This document shows positions 34,980 to 48,000 of a DNA stretch of 64,000 nt, piece by piece (the stretch's first letter is position 1; each line of letters starts with the position of its first letter). The notes beneath the pieces are model-generated. The model was not told the origin of the DNA. It did not search any database and saw only the letters and a list, made by a program, of their open reading frames with translations. Origin of the DNA: Pisaster brevispinus (lineage: Eukaryota; Echinodermata; Asteroidea; Forcipulatida; Asteriidae); assembly GCA_023634235.1 (NCBI GenBank), contig JAMKCF010000015.1, positions 10,326,087 through 10,390,086 of the forward strand, read 5' to 3'. A program made the translations under genes and the position numbers.

Positions 34980-36245
34980 AAGTTGGGACTGAACATTACA
35001 TTGCATTATTTAATTTTTTAACGTTTCCAATTGAGCAATCCGATTTTGCATTCTTGTTAAAACAAATAAAATAATATGATATTAATAATAATAGGCCCTA
35101 CTTACCTAACTAAATGTATGTAGAAACACTTTCTCTATTCAGCTTTTGAGACATCTACTTACTTACTAGTAGCCACTGTAGTAGGCACACAACGCAACCA
35201 GGAACCGAGCTGAAGCTAGCACAGAACCAGGAGTTGTGTGTACGAGTGTCGCTCGACCGGTGTTTACTCATCTCATCAAAGGGGGAAGCGAGCGAATGGA
35301 TTTGTGTGTTTGAGATAGAGGTTAGAACCAAGGATAACTCTATGGGTAGGGTTCGCTCGGCCCCAGCGGCCTATCCAGGACCGCTGGGATGGGCTAATCA
35401 GCTTGCACAGATTCTTGTTCAAGAAGTACGTCATGCGTGCAGTGCTTGCAGTGTGAGTGTGATGCATGATGGGACTGAGCATTAACCAATGAGCGTGCTT
35501 AATACGTTTGCCCATCCCAGCGCCTTTGGTTTTAAGGCAAGGCGCTGGGGACGAGCGAATGGGTAGGGACCATTTTTATCTGGCGATGAGGGCGCGATTT
35601 GAACTCGTCGTGTATTTATGATCCGACGGACGACGACGGACACGACGACGTACATGTGTATGATCATTATGTACATGTACACGTACAGTACATGGTGACA
35701 ACAACGCATACTTATCGGTTGAAAATGAAGCTACTCCGAAAAGTATTCGTCTCTGCCGATTTCGTTGGGTTCCATAATTTGCACACCAGTAAATACTGCC
35801 CATTGGCTGTTGGACTTGGTGTTTTTTAAAGTTACAATACAAAGAATTATATTGTAAATGTAAGTACATGACTGAGTTAGAGTACAGTTAGTTGTCTCAC
35901 ACTTCACAGTCACACACGCACAACCGCACGCACAGCACAGGCTCACTGCTGTCCCTGCCGCTGTACACCAAACAAAGTGAGTTACTCAGTGGTTTGTATT
36001 TTTTGTGTCTGTTGCTTAAAATTTATGTTTGTTTCTGTTTAGTGTTTGTTTCTTTAGCTTTCCCTAAATAGTGCAAATACATCTGTGGAGTCCTTGCTTA
36101 TTCATCCATGTAATTTTTACATATTTCCTTCGATGAGTGAAAGGGATCGGATTAGATTTAGAATTTAGATTAGAAATAAATAGAATATATAAATATAATA
36201 ATATATCAATTAGGCAGGTTGTATTTTTATTGGTGTACTAAATTA
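34980..36245. other. Intergenic, no gene recognised
   Basis: It holds GC-richer segments with two hairpins built on CCCAGCG words (about 35360-35395 and 35515-35550), possibly the ends of a MITE. AAA|GTGAGT at about 35976 is a weak candidate donor. No coding sequence is assigned. Confidence 0.35.
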
Positions 36246-36251
36246 GAAAAG

Positions 36252-37320
36252 TATGGTGGCCCTGAAGGGACATCGCATATCGCAAACGTGTGCGCATACG
36301 TATGCGATGTCGCGAAATTTATCGCGAATATGTGCGCACACGTATGCAATGTCGCGAAACAATTCGCGAATATGTGCGCATACGTATGCGACTTTTATTT
36401 GCAATGTCGTGAATTTTATTGCATACCTTTGTCTCATAGTCATACCATTCAATAAAATTCCTTATGAACTGGGGAGTTGTAGCAGCTAGTCTGGAATCGA
36501 GACACAAATAGATATAAATAGGGGCTGACTAATTTACCTTCGCGCGCACGCTGTTCCTCACGCTTTCCTAATAAGTGAATAACTATATATTATACTAACC
36601 ATTGTACCGGTGCTCATTTTAGTGAGAATAGTCCAACGATTGTTCGCATGGACCTTTTGTTTTGTGATATGATGTTGTACCATCACCATGTGGCTGGCCG
36701 GTGAGACGGCCACACTAAAATGTACCTGCCTGGTACCCAAGCTCCTGCTTTGAAGTATCTTTGGTATACAAAATGGGACCGGGTCACTTGCGTACTCCCT
36801 AGGTCACTAACAAATTGCCCGCAAAATGACACCACCCCAAAGGATGCAACAGAGGTATGCAATAAAATTCACGACATTGCAAATAAAGTCGCAAACGAGT
36901 GCGCACATGTTCGCGAATTGTTTCACGACATTGCACACGTGTGCGAAAATATTCGCGAATTGTTTCGCGACATTGCATACGTGTGCGCACATATTCGCGA
37001 ATTGTTTCACGACATTGCATACGTGTGCGAAAATATTCGCGAATTGTTTCGCGACATTGCATACGTGTGCGCACATATTTGTGATAAATTTCGCGACATC
37101 GCATACGTGTGCGGACATATTCGCGAATTGTTTCCAACATTGCATACGTGTGCGCACACATTCGCGATAAATTTTGCGACATCGCATACATGTGCGGACA
37201 TATTCGCGAATTGTTTCCAACATTGCATACGTGTGCGCACACATTCGCGATAAATTTTGCGACATCGCATACGTATGCGCACACGTTTGCGATATGCGAT
37301 GTCCCTTCAGGGCCACCATA
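36252..37320. mobile_element. Foldback element B with tandem-repeat arms
   Basis: The termini TATGGTGGCCCTGAAGGGAC and its inverse at 37301-37320 are exact. GAAAAG occurs on both sides (36246-36251, 37321-37326). Arms contain direct repeats of about 61 bp (GCGAATTGTTTCGCGACATT, then CATACGTGTGCGCACA). The left arm is about 185 bp, the right about 475 bp, around 410 bp of unique centre. ORFs across it are repeat artefacts. Confidence 0.92.
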
Positions 37321-37326
37321 GAAAAG

Positions 37327-37869
37327 CCTTCCTCCATGGTATAATGTATTGTAATTTTACCATAGAAAATCATCTACTACTAGTCTGATTTATTGGAGTT
37401 CAGACAAATGTACGGTTGACGGACAATTTGATTGAGACAACTGGATAGTTGACGGTCGATGGTTCAGACTTAAGTCCACAGCACTGACATTTGAACTCAA
37501 CAGTTCTTAGGCTTGACTACACATTTTAAGACAAGTCGACAGTTAGTGAAAATGCCAGACATACTGACCGTTCCACTTCCATTTTTTTGATAGAATAAGG
37601 AATCTTCTGGTGAGTTGCATTGGTTGCAAAGGTAAACACCTCTGCACCCCTAAAGGCCCCTTGTCCTGCAATGCAACTTGTACATGTGTATGTCGTGTAA
37701 AATGCTTCGAGCCCAGTGGCCATCTTGGATTTTGTGTTTTCCCCAATATGGGGTCAATTATCAAGTGTTTTTTATGGAGTAAAGCTTAATTTTTCAGCAC
37801 ACTTATTTTCATCTCTGCAGGCAAGGAATAGTGTAGAATTGTCAACCAGGCTTTTTCATTCCACCATGG
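37327..37869. other. Intergenic, nothing recognised
   Basis: Unique-looking AT-rich DNA between two foldback elements. No gene or repeat was identified. Confidence 0.4.
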
Positions 37870-38293
37870 GGTCCTACTAAATACCGTCAACACGCCATCA
37901 GCGCACCGTCAACACCTCTAAAATACATTTTAAATGGACAAAAGAGGCATAGAACTTTAAAGTATGGGCTAAAGGAGAATTTCCATTGGTTTGAAGTTAC
38001 ATTTGTTACATTTTATTTATGAAAATGGAGTTTTATTCACGCATAAAAAAAATCTTTAAGCAGCATAGCCGCCGCCATGTTGCTGCAGTAAGGCGCCCTC
38101 TGTTGTCCATATTGTACAAGCTCCATGAGAAGGCAAGATGGCGTCCAACTGCTAGGCTAAATAGCGAGCATTTTTCGCGCAAAAACCCTGCATTTTCGCA
38201 AAAGAAATGTAACCTCAAACCAATGGAAATTCTCTCTTAGCCCGTACTTTACAGTTCTACGCATCTTTTGACGATTTAAAATGTATATTGGAG

Positions 38294-41200
38294 GTGTTGA
38301 CGGTGTGTTGACGGTACTGTTTGTGTTGACGGTGTGTTGACGGTACTGTTTGTGTTGACGGTGTGTTGACGGTACTGTTATGGTTGACGGTGCGTTGACG
38401 GTAATGTTCGTGTTGACGGTACTGTTAGTGTTGACGGTGTGTTGACGGTACTGTTCGTGTTGACGGTACTGTTCGTGTTGACGGTGTGTTGACGGTACTG
38501 TTTGTGTTGACGGTGTGTTGTCGGTACTGTTCGTGTTGACCGTACTGTTTGTGTTGACGATGTGTTGACGGTACTGTTTGTGTTGACGGTGTGTTGACGG
38601 TACTGTTTGTGTTGACGGTGCGTTGACGGTACTGTTTGTGTTGACGGTGTGTTGACCGTACTGTTTGTGTTGACGGTGTGTTGACGGTACTGTTTGTGTT
38701 GATTGTGTGTTGACGGTACAGTTCGTGTTGACGGTGTGTTGACCGTACTGTTTGTGTTGACAGTGCGTTGACGGTACTGTTTGTGTTGACCGTACTGTTT
38801 GTGTTGACGATGTGTTGACGGTACTGTTTGTGTTGACGGTGTGTTGACGGTACTGTTTGTGTTGATGGTGCGTTGACGGTACTGTTTGTGTTGACGGTGT
38901 GTTGACCGTACTGTTTGTGTTGACGGTGTGTTGACGGTACTGTTTGTGTTGACGGTGCGTTGACGGTACTGTTTGTGTTGACGGTGTGTTGACCGTACTG
39001 TTTGTGTTGACGGTGTGTTGACGGTACTGTTTGTGTTGATTGTGTGTTGACGGTACAGTTCGTGTTGACGGTGTGTTGACCGTACTGTTTGTGTTGACAG
39101 TGCGTTGACGGTACTGTTTGTGTTGACGGTGTGTTGACGGTACTGTTTGTGTTGACGGTGTGTTGACGGTACTGTTTGTGTTGACGGTGTGTTGACGGTA
39201 CTGTTTGTGTTGACGGTGTGTTGACGGTACTGTTTGTGTTGACGGTGTGTTGACGGTACTGTTTGTGTTGACGGTGTGTTGACCGTACTGTTTGTGTTGA
39301 CGGTGTGTTGACGGTACTGTTTGTGTTGACGGTGTGTTGACGGTACTGTTTGTGTTGACGGTGTGTTGACGGTACTGTTTGTGTTGACGGTGTGTTGACG
39401 GTACTGTTAGTGTTGACAGTGTGTTGACGGTACTGTTTGTGTTGACGGTGTGTTGACGGTCAGTGATGGTACTGTTTGTGTTGACGGTCAGTGATGGTAC
39501 TGTTTGTGTTGACGGTGTGTTGACGGTACTGTTTGTGTTGACGGTGTGTTGACCGTACTGTTTGTGTTGACGGTGTGTTGACGGTACTGTTTGTGTTGAC
39601 GGTGTGTTGACGGTACTGTTTGTGTTGACGGTGTGTTGACGGTACTGTTTGTGTTGACGGTGTGTTGACGGTACTGTTTGTGTTGACGGTGTGTTGACGG
39701 TACTGTTAGTGTTGACAGTGTGTTGACGGTACTGTTTGTGTTGACGGTGTGTTGACGGTCAGTGATGGTACTGTTTGTGTTGACGGTCAGTGATGGTACT
39801 GTTTGTGTTGACGGTGTGTTGACGGTACTGTTTGTGTTGACGGTGTGTTGACCGTACTGTTTGTGTTGACGGTGTGTTGACGGTACTGTTTGTGTTGACG
39901 GTGTGTTGACGGTACTGTTTGTGTTGACGGTGTGTTAACGGTACTGTTTGTGTTGACGGTGTGTTAACGGTACTGTTTGTGTTGACGGTGTGTTGACGGT
40001 ACTGTTTGTGTTGACGGTGTGTTGACGGTACTGTTTGTGTTGACGGTGTGTTGACGGTACTGTTTGTGTTGACGGTGCGTTGACGGTACTGTTTGTGTTG
40101 ACGGTGTGTTGACGGTACTGTTTGTGTTGATTGTGTGTTGACGGTACAGTTCGTGTTGACGGTGTGTTGACCGTACTGTTTGTGTTGACAGTGCGTTGAC
40201 GGTACTGTTTGTGTTGACGGTGTGTTGACGGTACTGTTTGTGTTGACGGTGAGTTTGTTTTCACATTCAAACCGGGGACCTATAACAAAAGAGGACAATA
40301 GGGTCCCCGGTTGGGTAAAGGTCCCCAGTTGGAAATTGTGTACAAAACCAATGGGAGCTGTTGCCAAAAAGTTAGAGTCCAAACAAAAGAGGGACAATAG
40401 GAGGTCCCCGATTGGAGGTGTTTACACACTTGTGTGTGTTGACGGTACTGTTTGTGTTGACGGTGTGTTGACGGTACTGTTTGTGTTGACGGTGTGTTGA
40501 CGGTACTGTTTGTGTTGACGGTGTGTTGACGGTACTGTTTGTGTTGACGGTGTGTTGACCGTACTGTTTGTGTTGACGGTGTGTTGACGGTACTGTTTGT
40601 GTTGACGGTGTGTTGACGGTACTGTTTGTGTTGACGGTGTGTTGACGGTACTGTTTGTGTTGACGGTGTGTTGACGGTACTGTTAGTGTTGACAGTGTGT
40701 TGACGGTACTGTTTGTGTTGACGGTGTGTTGACGGTCAGTGATGGTACTGTTTGTGTTGACGGTCAGTGATGGTACTGTTTGTGTTGACGGTGTGTTGAC
40801 GGTACTGTTTGTGTTGACGGTGTGTTGACCGTACTGTTTGTGTTGACGGTGTGTTGACGGTACTGTTTGTGTTGACGGTGTGTTGACGGTACTGCTTGTG
40901 TTGACGGTGTGTTGACGGTACTGTTTGTGTTGACGGTGTGTTAACGGTACTGTTTGTGTTGATGGTGTGTTGACGGTACTGTTTGTGTTGACGGTGTGTT
41001 GACGGTACTGTTTGTGTTGACGGTGTGTTGACAGTACTGTTTGTGTTGACGGTGTGTTGACGGTACTGTTTGTGTTGACGGTGTGTTGACCGTACTGTTT
41101 GTGTTGACGGTGTGTTGACGGTACTGTTTGTGTTGACGGTGTGTTGACGGTACTGTTTGTGTTGACGGTGTGTTGACGGTACTGTTTGTGTTGACGGTGT

Positions 41201-41521
41201 GTTGACGGTACTGATAGTGTTGACGGTGTGTTGACGGTACTGTTTGTGTTGACGGTGTGTTGACGGTGTGTTGACGGTCAGTGATGGTACTGTTTGTGTT
41301 GACGGTCAGTGATGGTACTGTTTGTGTTGACGGTGTGTTGACGGTACTGTTTGTGTTGACGGTGTGTTGACGGTACTGTTTGTGTTGACGGTACTGTTTG
41401 TGTTGACGGTGTGTTGACGGTTCTGTTTGTGTTGACGGTGTGTTGACGGTACTGTTTGTGTTGACGGTGTGTTGACGGTGTGTTGACGGTAGTGTTTGTG
41501 TTGACGGTGTGTTGACGGTAG
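38294..41521. repeat. 29-bp minisatellite, roughly 100 units, interrupted
   Basis: The basic unit is GTGTTGACGG, TGTGTTGACG, GTACTGTTT in order. Variants (GCGTTGACGG, GTTGACCGTA, GTCAGTGATG) form longer-period patterns; GTACTGTTAGTGTTGACAG occurs at 39401, 39700 and 40677. Minus-strand ORFs rich in Thr, Gln, His and Asn are artefacts of three open frames. Confidence 0.97.
40253..40433. other. Non-repeat segment inside the 29-bp array
   Basis: About 180 bp unrelated to the 29-bp unit. It holds two related blocks (ACAAAAGAGGACAATAGGG and ACAAAAGAGGGACAATAGGA) and GTCCCCGGTTGG. It is probably an insertion followed by local duplication. Confidence 0.6.
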
Positions 41522-41868
41522 TCGATGTCGGGGCCATACGGGCAGGGTTGGTTTTGAGCATGAAGTTGATATGTGCTGTTTATTTGGTTGACTCGAGGGA
41601 TTTTTTTATTTTTTTTTCTCCAATGCCTTCCAGAAACGTTTGCTTTTTGGAATTTTGTTCCTGTCATCCAGTACACATGGCATATAGTGAAATAAACATT
41701 TGTGGCAAGTTTCCTTTAAAAACATAGTGATTTTTAATAGAAAAAACTTTGCCTCCTCCAAAAAAATAAATAAATACAGAGGGGGAAAATAATTGAACCT
41801 CGCTCCTGATAAACAAATTTAATTAATTAAACGTGAAGCTTGTCTTTTATGGCAGGTAATATTTTGAA
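41522..41868. other. Immediate upstream of USP53/54 exon 1
   Basis: TTTTATGGCAG at about 41845-41855 looks like an acceptor 14 nt before the ATG, implying the true promoter and a 5' UTR exon lie further left. No core promoter is evident. Confidence 0.4.
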
Positions 41869-42018
41869 ATGGCCACCTGGTATCAGAGTCTTGCCAGTCA
41901 AAGCCGACAGACAGCAGCACATGTCTGGCAACCAAGAAACACCAGTTCAGTCATATTTTCAAAAGGATTACTCAATGCACCAGGAGAAAACAACTGCTTT
42001 CTAAACAGTGCAGTACAG
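41869..42018 (+). CDS. USP53/54 exon 1 (Cys box)
   Basis: Fifty codons from ATG to VQ, donor CAG|GTATGT. It contains [20 protein letters not shown] with the catalytic Cys at residue 43. A Ser/Arg-rich N-terminus of the usual length precedes the box. Confidence 0.93.
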
Positions 42019-45000
42019 GTATGTGCAAGTACATTTACTACATCAAATTTATTGAGATCTCTACATGCTGTGTGATGTCATTCATAACCTTACAATTAAA
42101 CCATTATTTTGCAATCTCACTGCTTGACAGAGAAAGATCTTACTTTCTTTTGTGCTGTTGGACAATGTCCTGGAGCCTTGCCCCCTTGGATCTTGAAAAA
42201 TAGTCTTTGGTAGGATTCTTTCTGTTTCAAAGCCTGCCATCTGCAGTAGACATGGTAGAAGTTTATGTACCATGTCTACCCTCAGTTGTGCAAATCTCAC
42301 CTACAGATGTTTCTTTAGTGCCTTCGGAATCTGAATGATGGCAAGTGCTCCAACCACCACAGAGATAACTTTCACCTTCACTTGCCACAGTTTATATGAA
42401 AATGCCTGGCCAAGTCCTTGTACTTTTGAATTTGTTCCTTCTCCTTTGAAGCTACATTTTTACAATATGTATACCTTCCATTGTCCTGGCACAGCTACAT
42501 GTGTGTCAATGAGATGACACATCTTCTCCATCCTAACAGACTACATCTTCCAGAAGTCTTTGTTTTGTAACATGATCAGTCTGGATGTTTAAGCCCTACA
42601 ATGATGTTAACCTGATCAACCTTCTTCTTTGCTTACATAGTCATACCACTACTCAAGCACCTACATGTTTGTGTTTGTAAACCATGTAAACAACATACAT
42701 GTAGGTCCCAGGGTATCACAAGTGTATCGCTTTTTGTATCTAACTTAAATACCATTTTACTTAAAATAAAATTATCCTGAAACTGACAATGTTCCAATTC
42801 AAGTAATAAACCACAAGGGAAACTGACTGGGTAAATTTTTTAATAATTTGGGTTTGAACAAAGAAAAATTGACTGGAGCGGGATTTGAACCAACGACCTC
42901 CAATTCATCATTAAAAGAGTCACGGTAAAAAAAGAGGGCTTCATTTAAAAATTTCTCAAAAGATAAAAGTAAATCCCTGTGCAAGTTATGGGAATGATTT
43001 TGTCTTTACTCTGTTGAGTCAGGGTTTCATTTTGACAACGATTCATAAATAATTGGGGGGGGGGGGGTCCAGGTGTTCAGAAAAATAAATCCTGTTAGTA
43101 TTGGGAAAATGTTGACGAGCCAAACCAAAGTTATTAGTAGATGGTTTGACATGGTGTATTCAAAAGAATACTTAATATTCTCCTCCACCATCTTACATTC
43201 ATGATTCTGATGCTCTACATAGATCTGAGATCAGGCAACAATAGACAGAAAACAATCTAAACTCTTGAATGACCTAAACTTGGTGAAGATACACTGTATG
43301 CAGAAACTTCAAACACCATCCCTAAAGGCCTCAACCTCATTGACTTAATATGCAACCAAACTTGTTTGTGAGTTGCCCATAATACAAAGCATGCTGGCAG
43401 CGTTTAATAGTCCTGAACAAGAATACAGTACTTGGTTGAGAAGGCAATCAGGCTTTATCTACTTAAAACACTCTTAATCATTATTTTTAAGATGGTTTTG
43501 TTTAAGTTAAGGGTTTACTAGGTGCTGTGGCTTATTCAGCAGCCACTATCAGAAACATGGATGTAAACCCCTTCTCTTCATGTGTTAGCGATAAGTATAA
43601 CTGGGTTCTTTTACATGCATTACACAGCATACGGGACCTGCAGCTTGTCCTATCTAAGGGATAAAGCAATATTAATGGGTAAGTGTCTTGCTTAAGGACA
43701 CAAGTGTCAAGACCGGGACTCGATCCCATACTCCACTGATCAGAAACACCAGAGCTTGAGTCTGTTGTGCTTGACCACTCAGCCATGACACGCCACAGAC
43801 TGCAGACTTGAATGTGAATTTGCAATCTTTACGATTAGGCCTAAACACTGTGCATCAAAGTCAGACAAATATTGGCTGGTTTTGATTTAAGTCATATATG
43901 CCCAAGCTTGCTTTACCTGTTGCTTTATCCCACCTGGAATATATTCGGCTTAAAAATCTATTTTATAGGCCACGGCTAGTATTTCAAATTTGCAAAAAAA
44001 TCTAAGCCCAATTTCATGGCACTGCTTACCGTGAACTTTTTCGCTTATGGCCCATGGACATGTACCGTAGTACAAGTGCTTTACATCATGTACATGGTTC
44101 CATAAGCGCAGAACTACGCAGCAAGCAGAGCCATGAAACTGGAACCTGACCTACATTTGTAGCATCTTTAAACCCAAACGGCCCTTAAAAATGTTATACA
44201 ATATGCAGACTTGGCCAAAGTTTTGAAACCATGTTTCACAGTAAATTTTGGCAGTCAGTCATTGCAACATACATGTAGTTTAAAATGCCCTTTTCTGGGA
44301 ATTCTTTTAAAATTTGACCACAGTTTACTGACCGTATATGAAGCAATGAAGGATCACTTCAGTAGTACTCATCATTTGCAATTGATATTGTATGTAGGTT
44401 CTGTGGCATTTAGATGTATTTCGAAGAAGTTTCCGAGAGATGGGAGGTCATGCTTGCATGGGAAATGCCTGCATCTTCTGTGCGCTTAAGGTGAGTATTT
44501 TAAATATACAGTACAAAGGGCCTACATGTACAGTACCGGCCACAAGTAATTCCAAAACCCTGCGAGTTGCGGGCGAGTACCCGCGGGTAAACTGCGTGGC
44601 GGGCACGGGGCTCCCCGAAGCCCTGCGGGGACGGAACGGGGGCCCCGCAAGCCGGGGAACGTGTCGTGGACCTGCGTTGCGGGGACCTGTAAAGGTCCTG
44701 CAACGAACTCGTACACATGTAAATGTAGAACAATTTCACACATGTAATATCCAGGCATGAGAATCTTCCGGATTTTTCAGGATTTCCGGATTTTTCACTT
44801 CAAAATATGTGGTCTCCGAGTTCAATGTGAATTTGATATAAAAATCGGGGGGTGAGTTGTTGGGGTATACATTTGGATCTTGCTAATCCCTCTTCTTGGT
44901 CTTGAAATTCGGAGTTTACTCATTTACCTTGACACGCTTCTTCGTAATAAATTGCCGCCCGGCAGTGGCCGGCCCATGTATGGTTGATTTGTTTCTTCCA

Positions 45001-48000
45001 TGTGCAGCGCGTTCAATTGATAATAATGTGTAGACTTCTTTCAGTCTTTCCCCACTTCATTCATGGTACGGTTTGACCGTACATGTTATACAATTGTTTA
45101 CTGTTGCAGCGAAGGAACATGTGTAGAGCCATTAAAAAGTCTACTGACAACAACGCACGGTGTTTTGGATGCGCGCGCATCGTTAGACTTTTTTTACCAG
45201 TCGTCAGTACGCACCTTCATAGGCTTAAGTGCCATTTCTTCGATACGTTTAATGTGTTTTACGGCTGGAGATATTTTTATGCGTTGAACTATGACCTGGA
45301 AGAAACTTCGAGACAATTGAGCTTGAGTGTGCGACACACGTGTGTGGGGAGATTCGTTAACGTTTGACGTCTCACATTATTTTTCAAAAATGCTATGGTT
45401 TATAAACTGTCGGGATCTTAGAGAAAGGTGTTTGGAGAACAAGTTTCAATGGCCAAAGGGGGAGAACACTTAACACAATTATTCAGTATCACAGGTAAAA
45501 AGACCCCCCAAAAATCAAAATTTGTAACAAAACTTTTGACAAAAGTATGACTGCTCCGTTCATAATAATTTATTTTCGTGGAAGTAAGTTCCGAATATCA
45601 TTTTATTTTGAGCCTTTTAAGACAAAATACGTGTAGCACTGTTATGATTTCATCGTTTTTACAAGTATTGTCCTCCTATTAATATATCCTCGATCCTACA
45701 CATGGTCCCCAATGCACAGAGGCTCACTGAGTGCGACGCCGACGCCTGGGTAAACTTGCCCAAATTCTGGACACGCAAAAATTCCGGACTTGCCCAAAAT
45801 CCGGACATGCAATTTGTAGCGTTAAATTTTTCTGGATTTGTTGTTATCGTATATTCTCATGCCTGAATATCATTTTAATAAACTTACATGTACTTCACCC
45901 CTCCATGCTTCACCCATGGAGGAATAAATTCCTCCGTGCTTTATTCAACTTTAAGCTGAACTTTCAAAACCTCAAACATCGAATGAAAGAAAACGTGTAA
46001 AAAAATCCCTGCGCTGTGCGGCCATGACTGCTCCTGAATTTAGCTGCGTTACCTACCGGCCGGGGCCTCATGGATGACTGGTACCTTGCAGAAAGCAGCT
46101 GTTTTCCTGCCAGCATGCTTAGGGTGACCAGTGATGCTCCAACTACATTGAAAATTTGAATCTCTGTCCATACCATGCATTTGGTGATAAAGTACGACCG
46201 TGATTCTTTTCAAGGCCTAAGAAAAATTGTTCTCAAACGGACACACACACGGAAATTTGCGTATTTGGACTATCTTATCCCCTAATTTCTGCCCTCATTA
46301 ATCCTTTTTTAATCAACAACCATTTTCATGGATTTGTGATTTGAGAATTGGTTTTATAAAACTTCTTTTGCAATGAAATCTTCGTGTTAACGATCGATCG
46401 ACGACGCACGATTGAGGCAAAAGTTGTCGATGCTTGAATAGCCTTAACCCAACGCTGTGTATAGTACAGAATCTGCGGGCGTGCGCCACATTGTGCAGCA
46501 TTTTGTTTACTCGACTCGTGAACGTGTACAGAGTTGGAGGCTAGCCAAGCTTTCTTATATATTTTTTAACGACCAATCACAGCGTGCAAAATGTTGGTTA
46601 GGATGGACTTTGGACCTGCTGTGTGCATGTGTGGACTACCGGCGGGCGGGCAAACGTTATGGGTACGTTGTGGGCCTGTGGATACTCACTACCATGTGGT
46701 TACAATGGACATGTACATGTATGTGTGCGTGCATGCGTGTTTTACTTATGAACGATCTAGCAATGTCAAGACTTGCCAAACCATTTTACGAACTTATAAA
46801 TAATCTCTCTTTGGGATTTTACCACTGTACCCCTCATTTATTATGAAAAGGAACAATTATTTGACTCGCCCGGCGGGTTAGTAAAGGAAGGGTTTTGACT
46901 CGCCCGCCGCTGTTTTCACTCGCATTTGGCGACCGGGCGACCGTTAATTTCGAGACCCCGAAGCAATTGCAGTCTTGCGGGGCGTCTGCGGGGCCTCTCA
47001 AGTATTTTGCGTGGCCCTTGGTGATTTTTGCAGGGATCCCCGCACACTCGAGGGTATTTTGCGGGGGTCCCCGGCACGCATTCGTTAAGCCCGGCGAGTT
47101 ACCCGCGGGGCTTTGGAATTACTTGTGGCCGTTACTGTACGCGACCTTCTCTGAAAGTGCAGTTTACAAGTGACCATAATAAACATGTTGGTACAAGATA
47201 CATGTACATGTGGATGGGCCTATGGTTACATCCCCACATGTATGTTCTGACACCCCTACATGTACATGTATGTTCTGACACCCCTACATGTACATGTATG
47301 TTCTGACACCCCTACATGTACATGTATGTTCCGACATCCCTACATGTATGTTCCGACACCCCTGTGTACTGACTGCTGAACCTATGTTCTGGAACATATG
47401 AACATAGGGTATCTGAACATAGGTTGAGCAGTCACAACATAGGGGTGTTGGAATATAGGGTATCTGAACATAGGTTGAGCAGTCAGAACATAGGGGTGTT
47501 GGAACATAGGGTATCTGAACATAGGTTGAGCAGTCAGAACATAGGGGTGTTGGAACATAGGGTATCTGAACATAGGTTGAGCAGTCAGAACATAGGGGTG
47601 TTGGAACATAGGGTATCTGAACATAGGTTAAGCAGTCAGAACATAGGGGTGTTGGAACATAGGGGTGTTTGTTGAACAGTCAGAACAAAGAGGTGTTTGA
47701 ACATAGGGGTGTCTGAACATAGGTTGAGCAGTCAGAACATAGGGGTGTTGGAACATAGGGGTGTTTGAACATAGGTTGAACAGTCAGAACAAAGAGGTGT
47801 TTGAACATAGGGTATCTGAACATAGGTTGAGCAGTCGGAACATAGGGGTGTTGGAACATAGGGGTGTTTGAACATAGGTTGAGCAGTCGTAACATAGGGG
47901 TGTTTGAACATAAGGGTGTCTGAACATAGGTTGAGCAGTCAGAACATAGGGGTGTTGGAACATAGGGGTGTTTGAACATAGGTTGAACAGTCAGAACAAA

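Larger units (their letters stand above)
37870..41521. mobile_element. Foldback element A, copy with hugely expanded right arm
   Basis: The left 420 bp match the compact copy (same TACTAAATACCGTCAACAC start, same inner sequence). The right arm is a 29-bp minisatellite from about 38294. The expected terminal GGTATTTAGTA is absent; the array ends GACGGTAGTCGATG, so the right terminus is lost or the array overran it. Confidence 0.85.

Noticed and set aside
36720..37373. Overlapping ORFs of 114-188 codons with Cys-Ala-His-Val-Cys repeats
   Set aside because: The Cys/His pattern looks zinc-finger-like but comes from CpG-rich subrepeats in the arms of foldback element B, open on both strands.
39759..41561. 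Thr/Gln/His/Asn-rich ORFs resembling a low-complexity protein
   Set aside because: They are the 29-bp array in all three frames of one strand, within a foldback element.
44500..44760. Pro/Arg-rich ORFs at the GC-rich block
   Set aside because: They fall on the GC-rich subterminal part of the Tc1-like element; open frames here reflect composition.
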